Positions 47,454 to 60,635 are shown, counted from the first letter of the stretch. The stretch is DNA of 64,000 bases from Spodoptera frugiperda (GCF_023101765.2 NC_064220.1:5146001-5210000), one strand, 5' to 3'. The notes: generated by a model from the letters alone, not told the origin. Program-made: numbers and translations.

Positions 47454-47771
47454 AGTCGGCTAGATATTGCGATTTGTCGACCTGCGTTGACCGATGCGCG
47501 GGGGAACGAACGCGCCTGACTTCGCTCGCAGTCATCGTCTCGGACGGCGCGAAGCAACTCGCCCGTTCCCGCACAGTTTTCAAATTTCGAACTGCGATTC
47601 GAATAAAGAACGCGTGCGGACTTCTTACACCGAGAAAGTGACTCGTGAAATAAAAAACAAAATAAAACCGGTGTTGCAATATATAAGTAATAAAAAAATT
47701 CGAAAGTTGAAAGGATATATTTTTTTTCTGGTCAAAGTTTAGTGTGAGCGAGATACGTCGTCTCCCCTACG
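47454..47771 (+). other. candidate non-coding first exon of a plus-strand gene
   Basis: GC-rich run opens at an arthropod initiator-like TTCAGTC (A at 47454), and ends at CTACG|GTGAGTGTTT, a strong donor at 47772. A short frame (47494-47742) stops before the donor and looks like 5' UTR. If real, the body of the gene lies right of this window, beyond a first intron of more than 16 kb. TSS position is inferred from motif alone. Confidence 0.42.
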
Positions 47772-48834
47772 GTGAGTGTTTGAGATTTTTTTTTATAATT
47801 AAAATGAAAAAAAAGGAAAATCTTGGATTAAAAATAAATTGCTCGGTAATCAGCGCGTGATAGCGTGCGTACGTAACGTTGCAAGAGGAGATTCATTTTC
47901 TTTTGCTTGTTTAAGTTACATTGACATTTAAAATTACAAATCTTCAGTGAATCGCTACTTTGACGTGTGGCTTACATCTCTGTATAATTAACTATAATCA
48001 CGTAGAATAACGAAAATGTTCAACGTTGTATATCAGTAGAAAAAAAGCACGAAAGCAAAGTTGTAATTACATACTTAAACTAGTGAATTGAGGAAAAAAT
48101 CACATTACAAAATACGGTACAATGAATACACGCCAATTACAATGTAATAGATTTCTTGGTCTCATTTCATATGTATAAATCTTTATTCTTAATTTTAGCA
48201 TATATAAGTCTAAATACATACTTAAGTTACCTACTTATGCCCACTGCATATGACCTAAGTAAAAGACATCAACGAACGTCGCATATTTTTTCTTCATTTA
48301 CGTAAGGTATAATGATTTACCGTAGAAAAAACATAACTGGCCAATCAGCCACTTATTTATTCCAACAGGTGCACTGTCCGTGTGCTGGAATTATGCAGTT
48401 ACGCCTATATTGTTAGCAGAACTGGTCGGTTAAAGTGAAGTTGATACATATTTTGTGTTACGTAAACTAAACGTTTAGTTCGCAAATGTTTTAGTTACAG
48501 TGTTAGAGCATATTGGAGTAAATTCGTATTACTTACATATTTATGTCTAGTTATATATTTATGAAATCAGTATGTAATGTAACCTTTAGGATACCGTTAG
48601 ATAATGATTGTGTAACTCTTATACATTTTAAAGTGTTACATATGAGTTGAAATCATACTGTTTGAATCATATTATGAGTAACATTGAACTCATTTGGCAG
48701 ATATTTTGTTATAGAGTAATAAACTGTAAATGAAGGAAGGAAAAAGAAAACCTTATTGATAGTTTTTATAAAAACTCTCGTAAGACATATTAAATTAACA
48801 AAAAGCATTGGTTTAGTCACGCAAATGTATTGAG

Positions 48835-48960
48835 AAAAGCTCTACTAGTTTCGAGTCACAGAGGGACTCTTAATCATAAGCAGCGTGGGCGGACTCGGCG
48901 TCGTCTCACACCCATCAGTAGCATGCGCGACATAGCCGCGTCCGCGTTTTTAGTTAACTC
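48835..48960. repeat. GC-rich repeat fragment
   Basis: Opens with the AAAAGCTCTACTAGTTTCGAG string shared with 35541, followed by a GC-rich tail with GGGCGGACTCGGCGTCGTCT. Confidence 0.45.
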
Positions 48961-50160
48961 ATTACAGGTTTCTGAAAAACCGATTTTAAAATAATTGCTA
49001 CATAAATCCGGTTTAAAATGAATTCATAAAACCGATAGCAAAAAAGCAATTGTACCCTAATAACAACGCAAGTGCATTTTTTGTTCAGTGGGCGTAATAT
49101 TTTAGTAACAAAACTTGCAACGTAATTCACAATTAGTGATTTGTAGGAAATCGTCTTCAGTCTAATTAATATGAAGGATGCTTTATAAAAACAATCGTTA
49201 CGAACGTAAATACAAAATAATTAACGTTTTCTTTGAAAACAATTATTTTTTCTCTGATTTATTCTTGTCAGTCTGCGAATAATTACTTTGAGCTAGAGTC
49301 ACTTCCGTCGTGCAAATGGAAGTGTTCTTTAATCAATCCTTTATTTATTTTTTTAGTAGGTATTCTTTCTGTGAGTAAATGTTAGTTAAGTAAACTTATT
49401 TAGATAAATAAAATACGTATACGATGACGTAGATTTATTTGTTTGTTATTTTCTGTTGAAAAATATCTCCAGTCGTCATTTTTTTTTTGCCTTTGCACTC
49501 GACTATTTTGTATACTCGAACTTGTGTTTTGAACTAGCTGAAAACTCATATTAAAATTAGTAAGTATAGGAGGTTATACTGAATAATTTACGTATCATTT
49601 GAACTAAATATTACTAAGGCATATAGTAAGACGCGTAAATATACTTTTTTTTTTTAGAAATTCCGCAGATACAGCTTCGTCGTTAACTTAAATATGAACT
49701 TAACCTACATATACAAGATTAAAAGCAAACATAAAAAATGACAACACTATACCGCTTAACGGGTTTCTTCAAACATATTATAATATTGACATAAAATGCA
49801 TTAGCCCCGTTATTCAATACCGGTTCAAGCAAGTTGCATGTTTGTATCAGAGGCGCTATAAATTTGTGTCGAAAAAAAAAACAAATCCAACAATATATGT
49901 CGTAACAATGGTCATAAATATGGCTAAAACTTTATTTTTTATTTTGCTTACGGTATCACTGATAATAAACCTTGCGAAAAGGTTTTTATTTTTACAAAAG
50001 TCTGACAGAAAAAGGCATAATATTGGTGTCTTCGGTAAAGGTCTAATGTAGTATATCTTTTATTGACTGGAAGAAAGATAAGAAATAAAGAAGAAATATT
50101 TATTCCACACGCTAAAGAAACAAGGAAGGACAAACGAATATAAGAATAATTAAATTTCAT
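48960..50160. other. AT-rich non-coding stretch within the putative long intron
   Basis: No exon, RNA gene or named repeat seen. Confidence 0.5.
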
Positions 50161-50162
50161 TT

Positions 50163-50345
50163 GATTGCACCGTTGGCGCGGTGGCTGGGAAACTGGCTGC
50201 CGTGTAACGTGTAGCGGGTTCGATTCCCGCACGGAACAACTCTTTGTGTGATCCACAAATTGTTGTTTCGTGTCTAGGTATCACGTTCTTGCGAATTTGT
50301 ATGTTTGTAAACGCATCGTCACAGGAAAATCCTAATGAAATTCCT
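50163..50345 (+). repeat. family-A SINE-like copy
   Basis: TGCACCGTTGGCGCGGTGGC, GGTTCGATTCCCGCACGG, CTTTGTGTGATCCACAAATTG; ends in an A-rich run. One of the best preserved. Confidence 0.85.
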
Positions 50346-51348
50346 CGTTTTAAAAAATAAATAAAAAAGTAAAATGTAAGGAAAAAATGTAAGTACATGG
50401 ATTGTAAGGACACCTTCGTTTAACCTATGTAATATTCTTTCACATAGTAATCGGTGGCACGTCATATTTAATTGCTGATGAATTTTCTTGTTCATTTATT
50501 TTTGTATTCATGAAACCATTAATTGATGTGCTTGGATTGACCAGGTGTATGAATGTGTTGGTAACTAAAAAAGTATGTTATATATCCTACTACGTTACAT
50601 TATGTGGTTTCTTACCTACATCTGTAGGACAAAGGCGTGAGTTAATACACATATATAATACATACATATATGTATGTAAGTTTTGCACTGGAACTAAAAT
50701 GTTACATATTACTTATAGTAACAGGAAATATATTAAAAATAATACTCGCCTGCTTATCGCTATGCTAATACATACCTATAATATTTAGAGCATTGTATAA
50801 TGTTTTCATAATGCATTTTATATGTAGAGTCGCGGAAATGATTTTTAATTTATTTTTTTGGAAACTTTGCATTTTAGATCATCTTCCGACCTTTGCATTT
50901 GTACCGAATATTAATTCTGTGGTTTTGGTGCAAATACATTTATATTATACGTTTAAAATAAACTTATAAAATTATAATTATGTGTACATTTAAGTGCTCC
51001 TTATTGCTTGCGGCCAACATATATTACTGAGGCCCAAAATGGATGACAATCTTAGACAAAACAAAATTCGAACACAAAGTAAATATCATAATTAATTAGT
51101 TTATTCCACCAGAATAAAGGTCTTGAGGCGATAACATTTTAAAAGACTGGAAACACAATAAGGAATACTAACACAATTAGTTAGTACTACGTAATAATAC
51201 AATGTAAACCCAACGGAATTTCACACCGCTAACAAGCTACACTAGACAAAAATCTAATTATCTCTATCCGCATATGGCAATAAATTTTCATAAACAAACC
51301 ATTGACAGTTGATTTACAATTTATTAATGCTAAGCAGCAATTGAAGTG

Positions 51349-51618
51349 CTAATGTAGACCAAAGAATTCTTCACGCGACTCAACCATGCGACTTAACAAC
51401 GCCGACCACGTAAATTCGTATTTGTTTGTAAACCAACGGTGAGTCAGCACGCGAACTTTTCGAGGGTGCTTGTTTATTATGCGTAATGTATAGCGAACGT
51501 TATTTGAGTGTCTTGTTAATATTTGATGTGTAAACTTTCTAACGGTGGTACGGAAGCGGACGCGTGGTCGCGTATCGTAATGTATAAATCGAAGTGTCTG
51601 AATGTTCATGTTGTACAT
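51349..51618 (-). other. unrecognised 89-codon open frame
   Basis: ATG to TAG frame with mixed composition (Arg/Thr-rich, ending FTWSALLSRMVESREEFFGLH region) in a slightly GC-richer patch. I do not recognise it; no splice context or homologue known to me. May be chance. Confidence 0.12.
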
Positions 51619-51944
51619 AACCGGTATTGGAGCATTTCTGTGATGAGAAACGTGTTAGATAGTGCATAAAGCCATGTAAATAGCCATATGGCATGTTTCT
51701 TATATGTATATGTGAAGAAGCTTGTATGGTGTTATTTTTATGGTTTGCCAGTTATTAATTTTAACAAAATAAAAAAAAAAAAACTGCATACCTACCTAAC
51801 TATTACTATTCCCTTTTTGTAAAACGTGTCTTGAAGATATAAAAGGCATAACGCTTATTTAGGCGTTTTTGCACAAATTTTCTCCACTGTATGTAATTCG
51901 AGCCCATTAGAAATATGACAAACTCTTTTACAAATTATATCAAA

Positions 51945-52122
51945 ACTAGCTTCTGCCAGCAGTTTGGTCCGCGTTTCCGTGGAATAAAAAGTATCCAATC
52001 ACCTAAGTCAGCTCATACCCTGTCTGCATACCAAATTTTATCAAAATGCGTTCAGTAGTTTCAGCGTGATTGACAGACAAACATCCATACAAACAAACTT
52101 TCACATTTATAATCTTAGTGCG
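51945..52122 (+). repeat. family-D interspersed repeat
   Basis: ACTAGCTTCTGCCAGCAGTT ... GGAATAAAAAGTATCCAATC ... TTTATAATCTTAGTGCGAT; near-parallel to 31008-31190. Confidence 0.8.
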
Positions 52123-52129
52123 ATTCTAT

Positions 52130-53880
52130 GTGTACTAAACAAACCTAGCTATAGACAAGTTATGGAGTCTGGCCACTGACCAGTGACCATTAATGTGTTG
52201 TCACAACAAAAACTGACTGACTGTCAAAATGTGTAACTGCCCTTTTCACAACAAACTAGTTTTCCACGCACAAGGTCGTGAGAACTTGTAACATCTCTGA
52301 TTTGATAGGTTTAGTGGGTTACGGTAATATTAAATTTGTAGGTTACTCTGCATGCGTGTAGGTTACCCGGTTCCATCCAAGATATCAGTTTATGACCCCG
52401 CACGTCCAATATTAGTTTTGTATGAAACGTGTATTTTTTTTTTAGTTTTTGCATCTTATGTAGATGTCTAATTTACTAATAATGATGTTGCTGTGATTGC
52501 ATGTTTGAATGCTAACAAGTCTTAGTCTCTATTGTTTTTTTATTGCCGTTATTATTCCTGGTCACCATATGGCGCAAATGTAGCAAGAGGGTTTTTTGTA
52601 CAATGACTGCAGCTGTCAAATATTGAACGTCCAATGGTGTGACACTAGCTAATTCCATATTAGACGAAAAACGAGAGGTTAGTAGAAGTAGTAGTATCAC
52701 AGTAGTGCTATCTGGTGAACTAAAATGGAATGGCACCATTCTAAACATTATGCTAATTACAGAAAATAGCCAGCGAAACTTTCGCCGTTCCTAAATTTGC
52801 ACCCAATTAAGACTGGCTTAAAATTACTTACCAACAAATTAGTCAAAATAAATGGTTTTAAAAATTCACATGAGAATGTGAAAACATTTTATCTGTTAAC
52901 AAAGACGTAGTAGGCTACCATGATTATGATCTAAACAAAATTAGGCTTGTACAAAAAACGTGATCTTTTCTTATCTATATCACGAAATAAAATGGAAATA
53001 ATTTACTAGCATAACCTTGACTTTTGCTTATATCATTAGAATTTTATAAGGATGTAGATAGACAGCCTTGGCTAAACTCATTTCGCAGATTTTTTCTAAA
53101 TACATACTAAATATCCAATTATAATCTTATATCTATGCAATTTGGAAGATGAACAAAGAAAATTCGTTATTCTAATGCATTTAAAATAAATTATGTTTTA
53201 TTACTTGATATTTTAAATGAGAAACCGATTTAGTTTTTATTGTACATTGAAAATGAAGAACCAATTTAAAATAGAGACAGAATTCAGATCTTTGTGATTA
53301 GACTATAAAGATAGAACTTATCTTCTAAGTTAATTTGACAAAAAATAAGTAAACGTAATATACTTAGTTTTAAGTCAGCTTATCTTTAGAGTAGCTACCG
53401 ACATATCTCAGGGTCAATTCCTAGTTTCAGAAAATTGTAAGATAATTAACTTAACTTTTTTATAATTTTGTTACGTATATTTTAAATTGTAACGCAATAT
53501 GTACGAGTAATGTAACTACAGTTTTCTTATTTAACACTTGTATGTTTAACTCGTAGGTAATAATGTTTTTCACAGTTAATCGCAAATCTGTCACAGTTGT
53601 GTCGATAAACTAAAGAATTTGAAACATTATTAACATAATCAAATCACATAAATAATCCACTGAAAGATTATGTTATTATTAAAGTTTTATCGGTATTCAT
53701 CTGATAAACCTTTCTTAAATTTAATGAAACTTCCTAAGCTAAGATAGGTCATACTTAATGTCATTTTTGTTTTTACCAAATTATAAGTGAGACCTAACTG
53801 AACAAATTAGGATTTAGTTTAGCTGCTATGTCACGCTAAGTAACTTTTAGTTACGGTACAGTTTAGGGGTGACTGGTGAA
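52130..53880. other. AT-rich non-coding stretch
   Basis: No exon, RNA gene or recognised repeat. The open frame 52512-52748 (minus) is unsupported. Confidence 0.5.
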
Positions 53881-53884
53881 AACC

Positions 53885-54070
53885 GTCATGGTGGCCTGGT
53901 GGATTAAGGCGGGTTCGAAACTAGGTATAAAATTTCTAATTATAAGTTTGGAATCGCTAACCAGCATTGAGTAAGCGTGGTGATTACTGCTCAAACCTTC
54001 TCCGTGTGAGAAGAGGCCTTTGGTCAACAATGGCCACTTATAGGTTGACGATGTGTGATGATGATGTGAT
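53885..54070 (+). repeat. LINE 3'-end-like repeat
   Basis: GGCGGGTTCGAAACTAGGTA, AACCAGCATTGAGTAAGCGT, TCCGTGTGAGAAGAGGCCTT, then a TGATGATGATG tail. Partner of 29815-29955. Confidence 0.65.
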
Positions 54071-55069
54071 GGTGAAAACCGTCATAAGTATCTTAGTACA
54101 TAATACTAGATAAGCTCTTATGTAATACTTAAAAAGCTACTTTACTTAAATATGGGTGAGCATAAACTTCTGCCTACATTTTCGTTAATAGAAGTCGTGA
54201 TGTTATTAACAAAATAATAGTATTTTTTATAAAAAGTTGAATAACCATTTTTTATAAATTCACCATAATATTTATTCCATCTCACGAGTGCAGTACGCAA
54301 TAAGGAAATATTTATGATACAATAATTGAATCAAGTTATTGTATTTTTTATTCTCTTTTTGTATTTGTATTCTCACAGTTGAACTGTAAATAAGTGTTAT
54401 TATTATTTCTTTTTGTTTGTGTTTTTCACTTAAAACACAATTCTCAGAAATAGTACAGAATCAAGATTATTTCTTTGTTACGTAAAAACACATCAAGTTA
54501 CTACAATTTGTTGATTTCTTTATTAGATTTTCAACTTTATATCTAAAGCTTTAGGTTCATGATTAGTTGAAAATATTTGACAGTTTTGGGTTGCCTGATC
54601 TACTGGCGTCTGTAAAAGATAGGGACCTAAACGAGAGAAGTAGCAAAAGTAGTGAGTGTAGCTACTAGTTAAGAGTTAAAATATGCGATTATAATAAAGA
54701 GAAAACATTCAACATGATTGTGTTTTTGTATGTATTACATAAATACGTATGTATTTAAAAAATCATTTACTGTTAGTAAACTGCATCTTTGCTGATTAAC
54801 AAAGACAAATCTACCTAAGCCTTTACTAAGTATTCCACGCGGACACAGTCGTAGAGAATCTAGTTATTTATAAATCAATACTCTAGTTTTACTTATAATA
54901 AGATTCAATGTATATCAGCATTTATCAGACGTGATAAGCTAATTGGTATATTTTGAAAGGCTCTCACTCAGGCCAGTGATCGCGTCAACCACTCCTCAAT
55001 AACCGGGTTGCAATCAGATCAGGGCTGTCACAACACTAAAATTTACATATTTTTTTAATTATTAATTAT

Positions 55070-55253
55070 ACTAGCTTCTACCAGCAGCTTCGCCCATGTG
55101 CCTGTTAGATAAAAAGTAGCCTATGTGTTATTCCAAACCCTAATTCCCTGTTACAAATATCATCCTGATTACTTCAGCAGTTTTTAACGTAGTTAAGTAA
55201 CAAACATACACACAATACATACACTCTTTCGCATGTATAGTATTAGTAAGATT
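55070..55253 (+). repeat. family-D interspersed repeat
   Basis: ACTAGCTTCTACCAGCAGCT, GTTAGATAAAAAGTAGCCTA, ending TATAGTATTAGTAAGATTG. Confidence 0.75.
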
Positions 55254-55714
55254 GTATTCCCAATTTTCAGAATTCTCAACAGTGGTAATATTTCGTACGT
55301 AAAACGCAAAAAGTGAGTGTAACACCTACCTAACATAGCGTGGTATTACGTTTTGTGTTATGGGCATAATTAAAACGTAGGTATTTTTACGCTTATATTT
55401 ACTCCAATCATTTTGAACAACAATAGCAAATTGGACAATGATTTTACGTGTAAGTCTTGACTAAAAACTAGTTAAAAAAACAGTGATACTTCGATGCAGT
55501 AATTTTATTTTCGGTTTCCTAATAATTTGAAGTGAAATTGTGTAAAAGTTTGGCAGTCTACCTCTCAAAAACTATACATAAAATGGAATATATAGGTATA
55601 ATGGTAGAGAAGGTGGACTTAATGCCATATGGCCATATGGTATTATTTACCAGTCAACTTACGAGTCAAGTAGAGTAATAAGTGAAATATACTTAAGTGG
55701 GCCAATTATTGCTC

Positions 55715-55830
55715 ACGTAACCTCTCGTCATACGCACGCTTTCGTCAAATGACGATTGCATATTGCGTACAAACAATCAAAACTGTTGGGCCGCATCGTA
55801 GGATGCTTGCATTCGTCAAATAACGCGTTG
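55715..55830. repeat. copy of the 35700-35895 repeat
   Basis: CTCACGTAACCTCTCGTCAT, ACGCACGCTTTCGTCAAATG, GCTTGCATTCGTCAAATAAC. Confidence 0.5.
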
Positions 55831-56407
55831 TGGATAGTAGGCTTCGTGGTTTTTGAACATGAAAGATTAGGAATTGGAAATATTCCAATTTTAGCGATCA
55901 CTGCATCGACTGTGAGACTATAAATTCTGATGTACTTATTGGAGCTTCTATGCGCGCTGGCCTTTCACCATTACACACAACAATTCACTTCTCAGCAACT
56001 ATTGGAATGTCTGCTGCACAATGACGTGGGCAAAAACATACATACAAGTACCTCCGTCTAATAATCTTAGTAACGCTAGAATTTCTTATATCATAGTTTA
56101 TTACCTAAAATCAAGGCTATGGGGAGGAAATAAGGTGTATTTCTTGTGAATATTTTTCGCTTCTGTCCTACAATAAGACCCTTATTGTAGGAAAGAAAAC
56201 ACTTCTTAATATAATATACTTCTGTACTTGTAGTATTGTTTATTTTAAAATAAACTACAAAGTACTATTTCAGTTTTGTGGTCAAGAAAACTTTCAATAA
56301 ATGTAGGTATATGTTATAATGGTAAGATATAAAATAACAATATCTCTTGGTTCATGGAGGACTAAGGGGGAGGCCTTTGTTTACGTTTACAGTGGATGTC
56401 TCTCGGC

Positions 56408-56429
56408 TGATGATGATGATGATGATGAT
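56408..56429. repeat. (TGA)n microsatellite
   Basis: About seven uninterrupted TGA units, next to a family-D copy. Confidence 0.9.
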
Positions 56430-56434
56430 TGGTT

Positions 56435-56575
56435 CGAAAAACTGTTTATTACTCAATCACACCAAAACAGCTGAAGAGATCACAATAATATTTAACACAG
56501 AGATAGATTATGGTCTGAAATAACAAATAGGCCACCTTTTCCCCATGAGAATACAGGTGAAGCTAGTACTTTTTA
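56435..56575 (-). repeat. family-D interspersed repeat
   Basis: Minus-strand copy: CTAGCTTCACCTGTATTCTC and the TTTGGTGTGATTGAGTAATA block. Confidence 0.6.
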
Positions 56576-56879
56576 TAGTTATAAAAGTAATAGAAATATA
56601 AGTTCAATCTCCCCAGCAACATAAGTTAAGGTTAAACCCGTCTTGATAGAATTAAACCGCAGCACCTCAACTATTACATTGTAACCACAATGCCGCGGTT
56701 TGTACGTCTGCTTACTGACAAAATATTATAGCAAAAGTTTCCGCATTCTTACTTTGTAATTGTTTTTTTTCAACACACCTGGAACTGTTACAATATTTTT
56801 ACAAATAACTTAATTCTGCGACCGGGTTCATTGCGTTATCGTAGGACAAAGAATAACCTATCACACTTTATTTTAGACT

Positions 56880-56990
56880 ATGCCTACTGTAAATTTCATC
56901 TGGACCCTGTCAGCCGTTTTGACGCATACCTACATACATACAAACTCATTCACAAACTTTCGCATGTATAACATTAGTATGATTATATCT
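56880..56990 (+). repeat. partial family-D repeat
   Basis: GACCCTGTCAGCCGTTTTGA, CAAACTCATTCACAAACTTT, TATAACATTAGTATGATTAT; only the 3' half. Confidence 0.6.
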
Positions 56991-57460
56991 TTTAATCCTG
57001 TGCTTGTGAGACGATCATCAGTTAGCTCCTCATTTTCAAAGAATAAGACGTTTTCTAAAATATGTATTGTGAGACATACTAAATTAACTAAAAAACCACT
57101 GAAAAACCAAGCCTACGCGTCATTGCGGCGTGTAATGAAAGTCGTCCCGCCGGATTCCTAGCTACTCTTTTGGATGTAATATCAACTAGTCTATGATTAA
57201 ATCTAGTTATTCGATGTTCATTTCAATGTACTTAAAGATGCTTTTAAAGTACCTTCTACTAGGAACTGAAGGAGTTTTAATTTTTTATTAATTCCATTTT
57301 TTGTTAAGTATTCAGTTAAGTTGCTTAACCGAGGAAGCGTAAAGTACCAAGACAAAGCCGAGAAACATGTATGTACATATGTATATCTTTAGGTACTCTA
57401 GTTTATTCTATTCCATGGTACTATACTGATTTTATGAGTTATCTGAGAAAAATAATTGTT

Positions 57461-57549
57461 AAGCCTTTAACTGCCATCAGAAAACTGTTGAAGGCAAATC
57501 CTCCACTAACGTAGGTCACCGGTAACCTACGTGGCAGTTAACGTGTTAA
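57461..57549. mobile_element. 89-bp hairpin mini-element, copy 2
   Basis: 85 of 89 bases equal to 41121-41209. Contains CGTAGGTCACCGGTAACCTACG-type near-palindrome and TTAACTGCCA/TGGCAGTTAA ends. A TTAAG follows, similar to the flank of copy 1. Confidence 0.82.
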
Positions 57550-58098
57550 GTGGAAAAAACAATACTATGATTGGAAGATCATGGTTTATGAACATAATCT
57601 AGAAAAACAAACTGAAAATAACCTTTTAAATGTCATCGACCACTGAATTAGCAATCTTACGACCTTAAAAATAAGGTCCCTTAACAGTTTTTAAACCTTG
57701 CACTACCTTTTATATTATTTTCATTACCACTTTCACGGACAAGGGCAAAGTACCGAAATTTCCGGAAAGAACAACAAATCAAGATCAAGTTTAATTTATT
57801 TACGGTGACTGGTTGAGAATGTGAAGTTATTTATTGATTATACTCCGAAAACATTGCGATAATTACCGCCAAGGTAGTTGGTAACAGGATTCTTTAATTA
57901 TCGTAAGTGACCCGGTTGTGGCCACTTTAAGAATTTTGTCGACTTTGAGGCTTTCTTAACTTATAGTTTTTGTTATCACGAACATATTTCTTGTAAAAAG
58001 TCATTTAACATGTATTAATCTTGCCTAAGAAAACCCTTTTTTAAAGAACGTCCAATAGAAAAATAACTGTATAAAAAAGAAAAAAAAAGGGAGTTTGT

Positions 58099-58890
58099 GC
58101 CATTTTTGGCCAGATTCGTGCCATTTCTGGCCACGGTCGTGTGCCAGTTCTGGCCATCAAAAAATACAATAAAAGTAATCAAAATTTATTAATTAAATTT
58201 TACATTTTAGAAACAATGGTTTTCATTTAGTCTGGAAAATATGAAATATTATTACTTCACTTGAATTTAACTTACAAATAAAGAGATCAACATTAATATG
58301 ACGTTGGTAAAAGCTGCAAAGTAAACTGACCTCCCTTTGTGTGAAGGCAATTTATTGCATCTCTGAAAATGAAAAATATGTATTTGTTGATATGTAAAGC
58401 CAAGGAAAAATAATAAATAAATTACGATAAATGACTAGAAGTGGGGCGTTTATGTACAAAAGTTTTGGCCAGCCGTGTGGCCAAAGATGGAGAAATTCAT
58501 AATTTTGTCTCCATTAGTGGCCACCTTCTAATAATCCCACTTCAGAAACATATGGCGACAAAATAACTTTAGTTCCACTTAGACAATATATTCTTCATGT
58601 AGTATTAACATAAACATCCAAACAATAAGCAAAGATTAAAAAAATAAAAACCAAATCCTCACCCGCTCGCCTTAGCCTTTTTGTTAAGATCTTAACAATT
58701 TCACCCTCAACTAAAAATAATGACTTGTTGCATCGAAGTGAAGTTTGACACATCAAAGCTGCCAACGGTATCAGTGTCTCCAATATTCAATATTTTAAAT
58801 ACTGTACATCACAGAGTAATTTATTTTTCCCTGCCTTAGTTATAAATATTTGAAGGCCCAAGTGGCCACAAAGGGGTCGATGGCCACAAC
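58099..58890. repeat. TGGCCA-rich region
   Basis: Eight TGGCCA hexamers in about 800 bp. Three of them form a diverged tandem of 21-23 bp units beginning GTGCCA at 58099-58160; others are at about 58466-58523 and 58862-58888. Function unknown. Confidence 0.6.
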
Positions 58891-59044
58891 CGGGTCACTT
58901 GCCCTACCTAAATATATTTTCTGTTTTAAGACATAAAAAGGTTCAAGTTATGGTAGAGAAAAAGATAAGTTAAATAATTAAATTAAAAAAAGTTTTTTTA
59001 GAATATTTATTGACAAGTTCAACGATAACAACATAACCAGAGGC

Positions 59045-59270
59045 GCAATTACCCCCCTTCGCAATCTTCTCAATCCCATATTCCCCAACAACCTCAAAAT
59101 TCCTTAGAAAAGCAGGAGTCGAAACGTGGTGGTTTTTAGTCAGTAACCCCTATAAGGCCGGTAACGAATGTTTCTCGGGTGTTTAAGAGTCCATGGGCAG
59201 CGGCGATTGCTTACCATCAGGTGATCCGCCTGCTTGTTTACCGGCTTATTCCATAAAAAATAACACAAAT
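59045..59270 (+). repeat. family-B SINE-like copy with embedded family-C-like piece
   Basis: Begins ACCCCCCTTCGCAATCTTCT, has CATATTCCCCAACAACCTC, a family-C string (AAAGCAGGAGTCGAAACGTG, GGTTTTTAGTCAGTAA), then TTACCATCAGGTGATCCGCC and an A-rich tail. Confidence 0.75.
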
Positions 59271-59515
59271 GACATAATAATTAAACATACTCGACCTAGA
59301 AATAAAAACCACTTGGTAATTTAGTAACAAAGAGTATCATTGCAATGTCTAAAGTATTGAGTTACAACCTCTTTGGTCGTAGTTGCGTGTACGCCAGTAC
59401 AGGCTGAATGTGGAATTCCTAAGCCTTATTGTAACACTGATTGCAAAAAAAAGTTAGCCGTGTTGGTCAAGTGTCTGTGTTAGTCTACATTATAATTGTC
59501 TACAGTTTTTAGCGA

Positions 59516-59572
59516 CTCTTGATGTCTATTGTATTATTCACGTTGCAATAGACTATGTGGAGACATCAAGAG
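59516..59572. repeat. inverted repeat with alternative inner pairing
   Basis: CTCTTGATGTCT (59516-59527) pairs with AGACATCAAGAG (59561-59572); GTCTATTG (59524-59531) can instead pair with CAATAGAC (59546-59553). Confidence 0.6.
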
Positions 59573-60479
59573 GCTACGGTGATTCAGCCTGTTGTTGCGA
59601 ATGCAGTTCATGATTATGGGCCCCTTGCGTGGCTTGAAACTAGTCGAGTAATCTCGTTAGTTACATATGAGTGAGTACAATTTTACAAATTTATTAGGAC
59701 GTAAGATAGTTGTAGCATATTGTAGTTTAAAAAATATTATTAGTCGTATTCAGAAAATTATAAGAATACTAGAAAAAGGCTGCAGTTTCTATTATATAAA
59801 AAAATGCTTTTTATGCATTTTCTGTAGTTAAGATATTCATATATAGTCACAGAAAGTGAGTTCAGTCCTGGACCTCCTCTACAAAATGTTTCCTATAATT
59901 TTCAAATTTGACAACAGAGTTATAGATCGCATTTTAAAAGAATCTGTTTTATTTTTTATCAAAAACCGCTGCTGTCAAGTCTTTGTCCTTTAGTCGACAC
60001 ACCCGCAAACTAAGTAGGAGTGTACAGTATAGAATCAAAATACTGTTACAAAACCACGATAATACAAGCAGTTACAATGGTTATCACCATTGGTTGGTGA
60101 CAAATGGCTTGGTTATAGAAGTTTTTGCTACTTAGGATACTTTACTGTCACCACAAGACTAATGTCTAGACATTTGATTACATAACAAAAACATAATCAT
60201 CATAAATAACCTTGTGTGCAACTGTAGTCTCACGTTACTCGATACGACACATGCAAAACTATTGCACCTACTTATAAGATCAGGGTTCTGTTCCTGTGTG
60301 AGGTCAATTGAATGCGACATGGACAATTAACTGTCCTAGACATTGTCTTAGGTCAAATTAATAAGATGAAGGAAAAACAGTTTAATGTTGTTGCATTTGT
60401 ATTGCGTTGTTTTGTAATTATATGTGATATAACTTCTTGTTTATTAATATCTTGAAGATTAAGGAGAGTTGGGCCTATG

Positions 60480-60635
60480 ACTGCACGGTTGGCGCGCCGG
60501 GTAACCGCTCGGAACAACTCTTTGTGTGATCCACAAATTGTTGTTTCGGGTCTGGGTGTCATGTGCATGTGAACTTGTATGTTTGTAAACGCACCCACGA
60601 TTCTGGAGAAACTCCTAGTGTTCACAATGTTTAAA
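60480..60635 (+). repeat. family-A SINE-like copy, internally deleted
   Basis: GACTGCACGGTTGGCGCG is followed almost directly by CGGAACAACTCTTTGTGTGA; the box-B region is missing. Tail reads AAACGCACCCACGATTCTGG. Confidence 0.8.

Noticed and set aside
47303..47742. Several overlapping frames on both strands at 47.3-47.7 kb
   Set aside because: GC-rich 5' UTR-like sequence gives open frames on both strands; the plus-strand frame stops before the donor.
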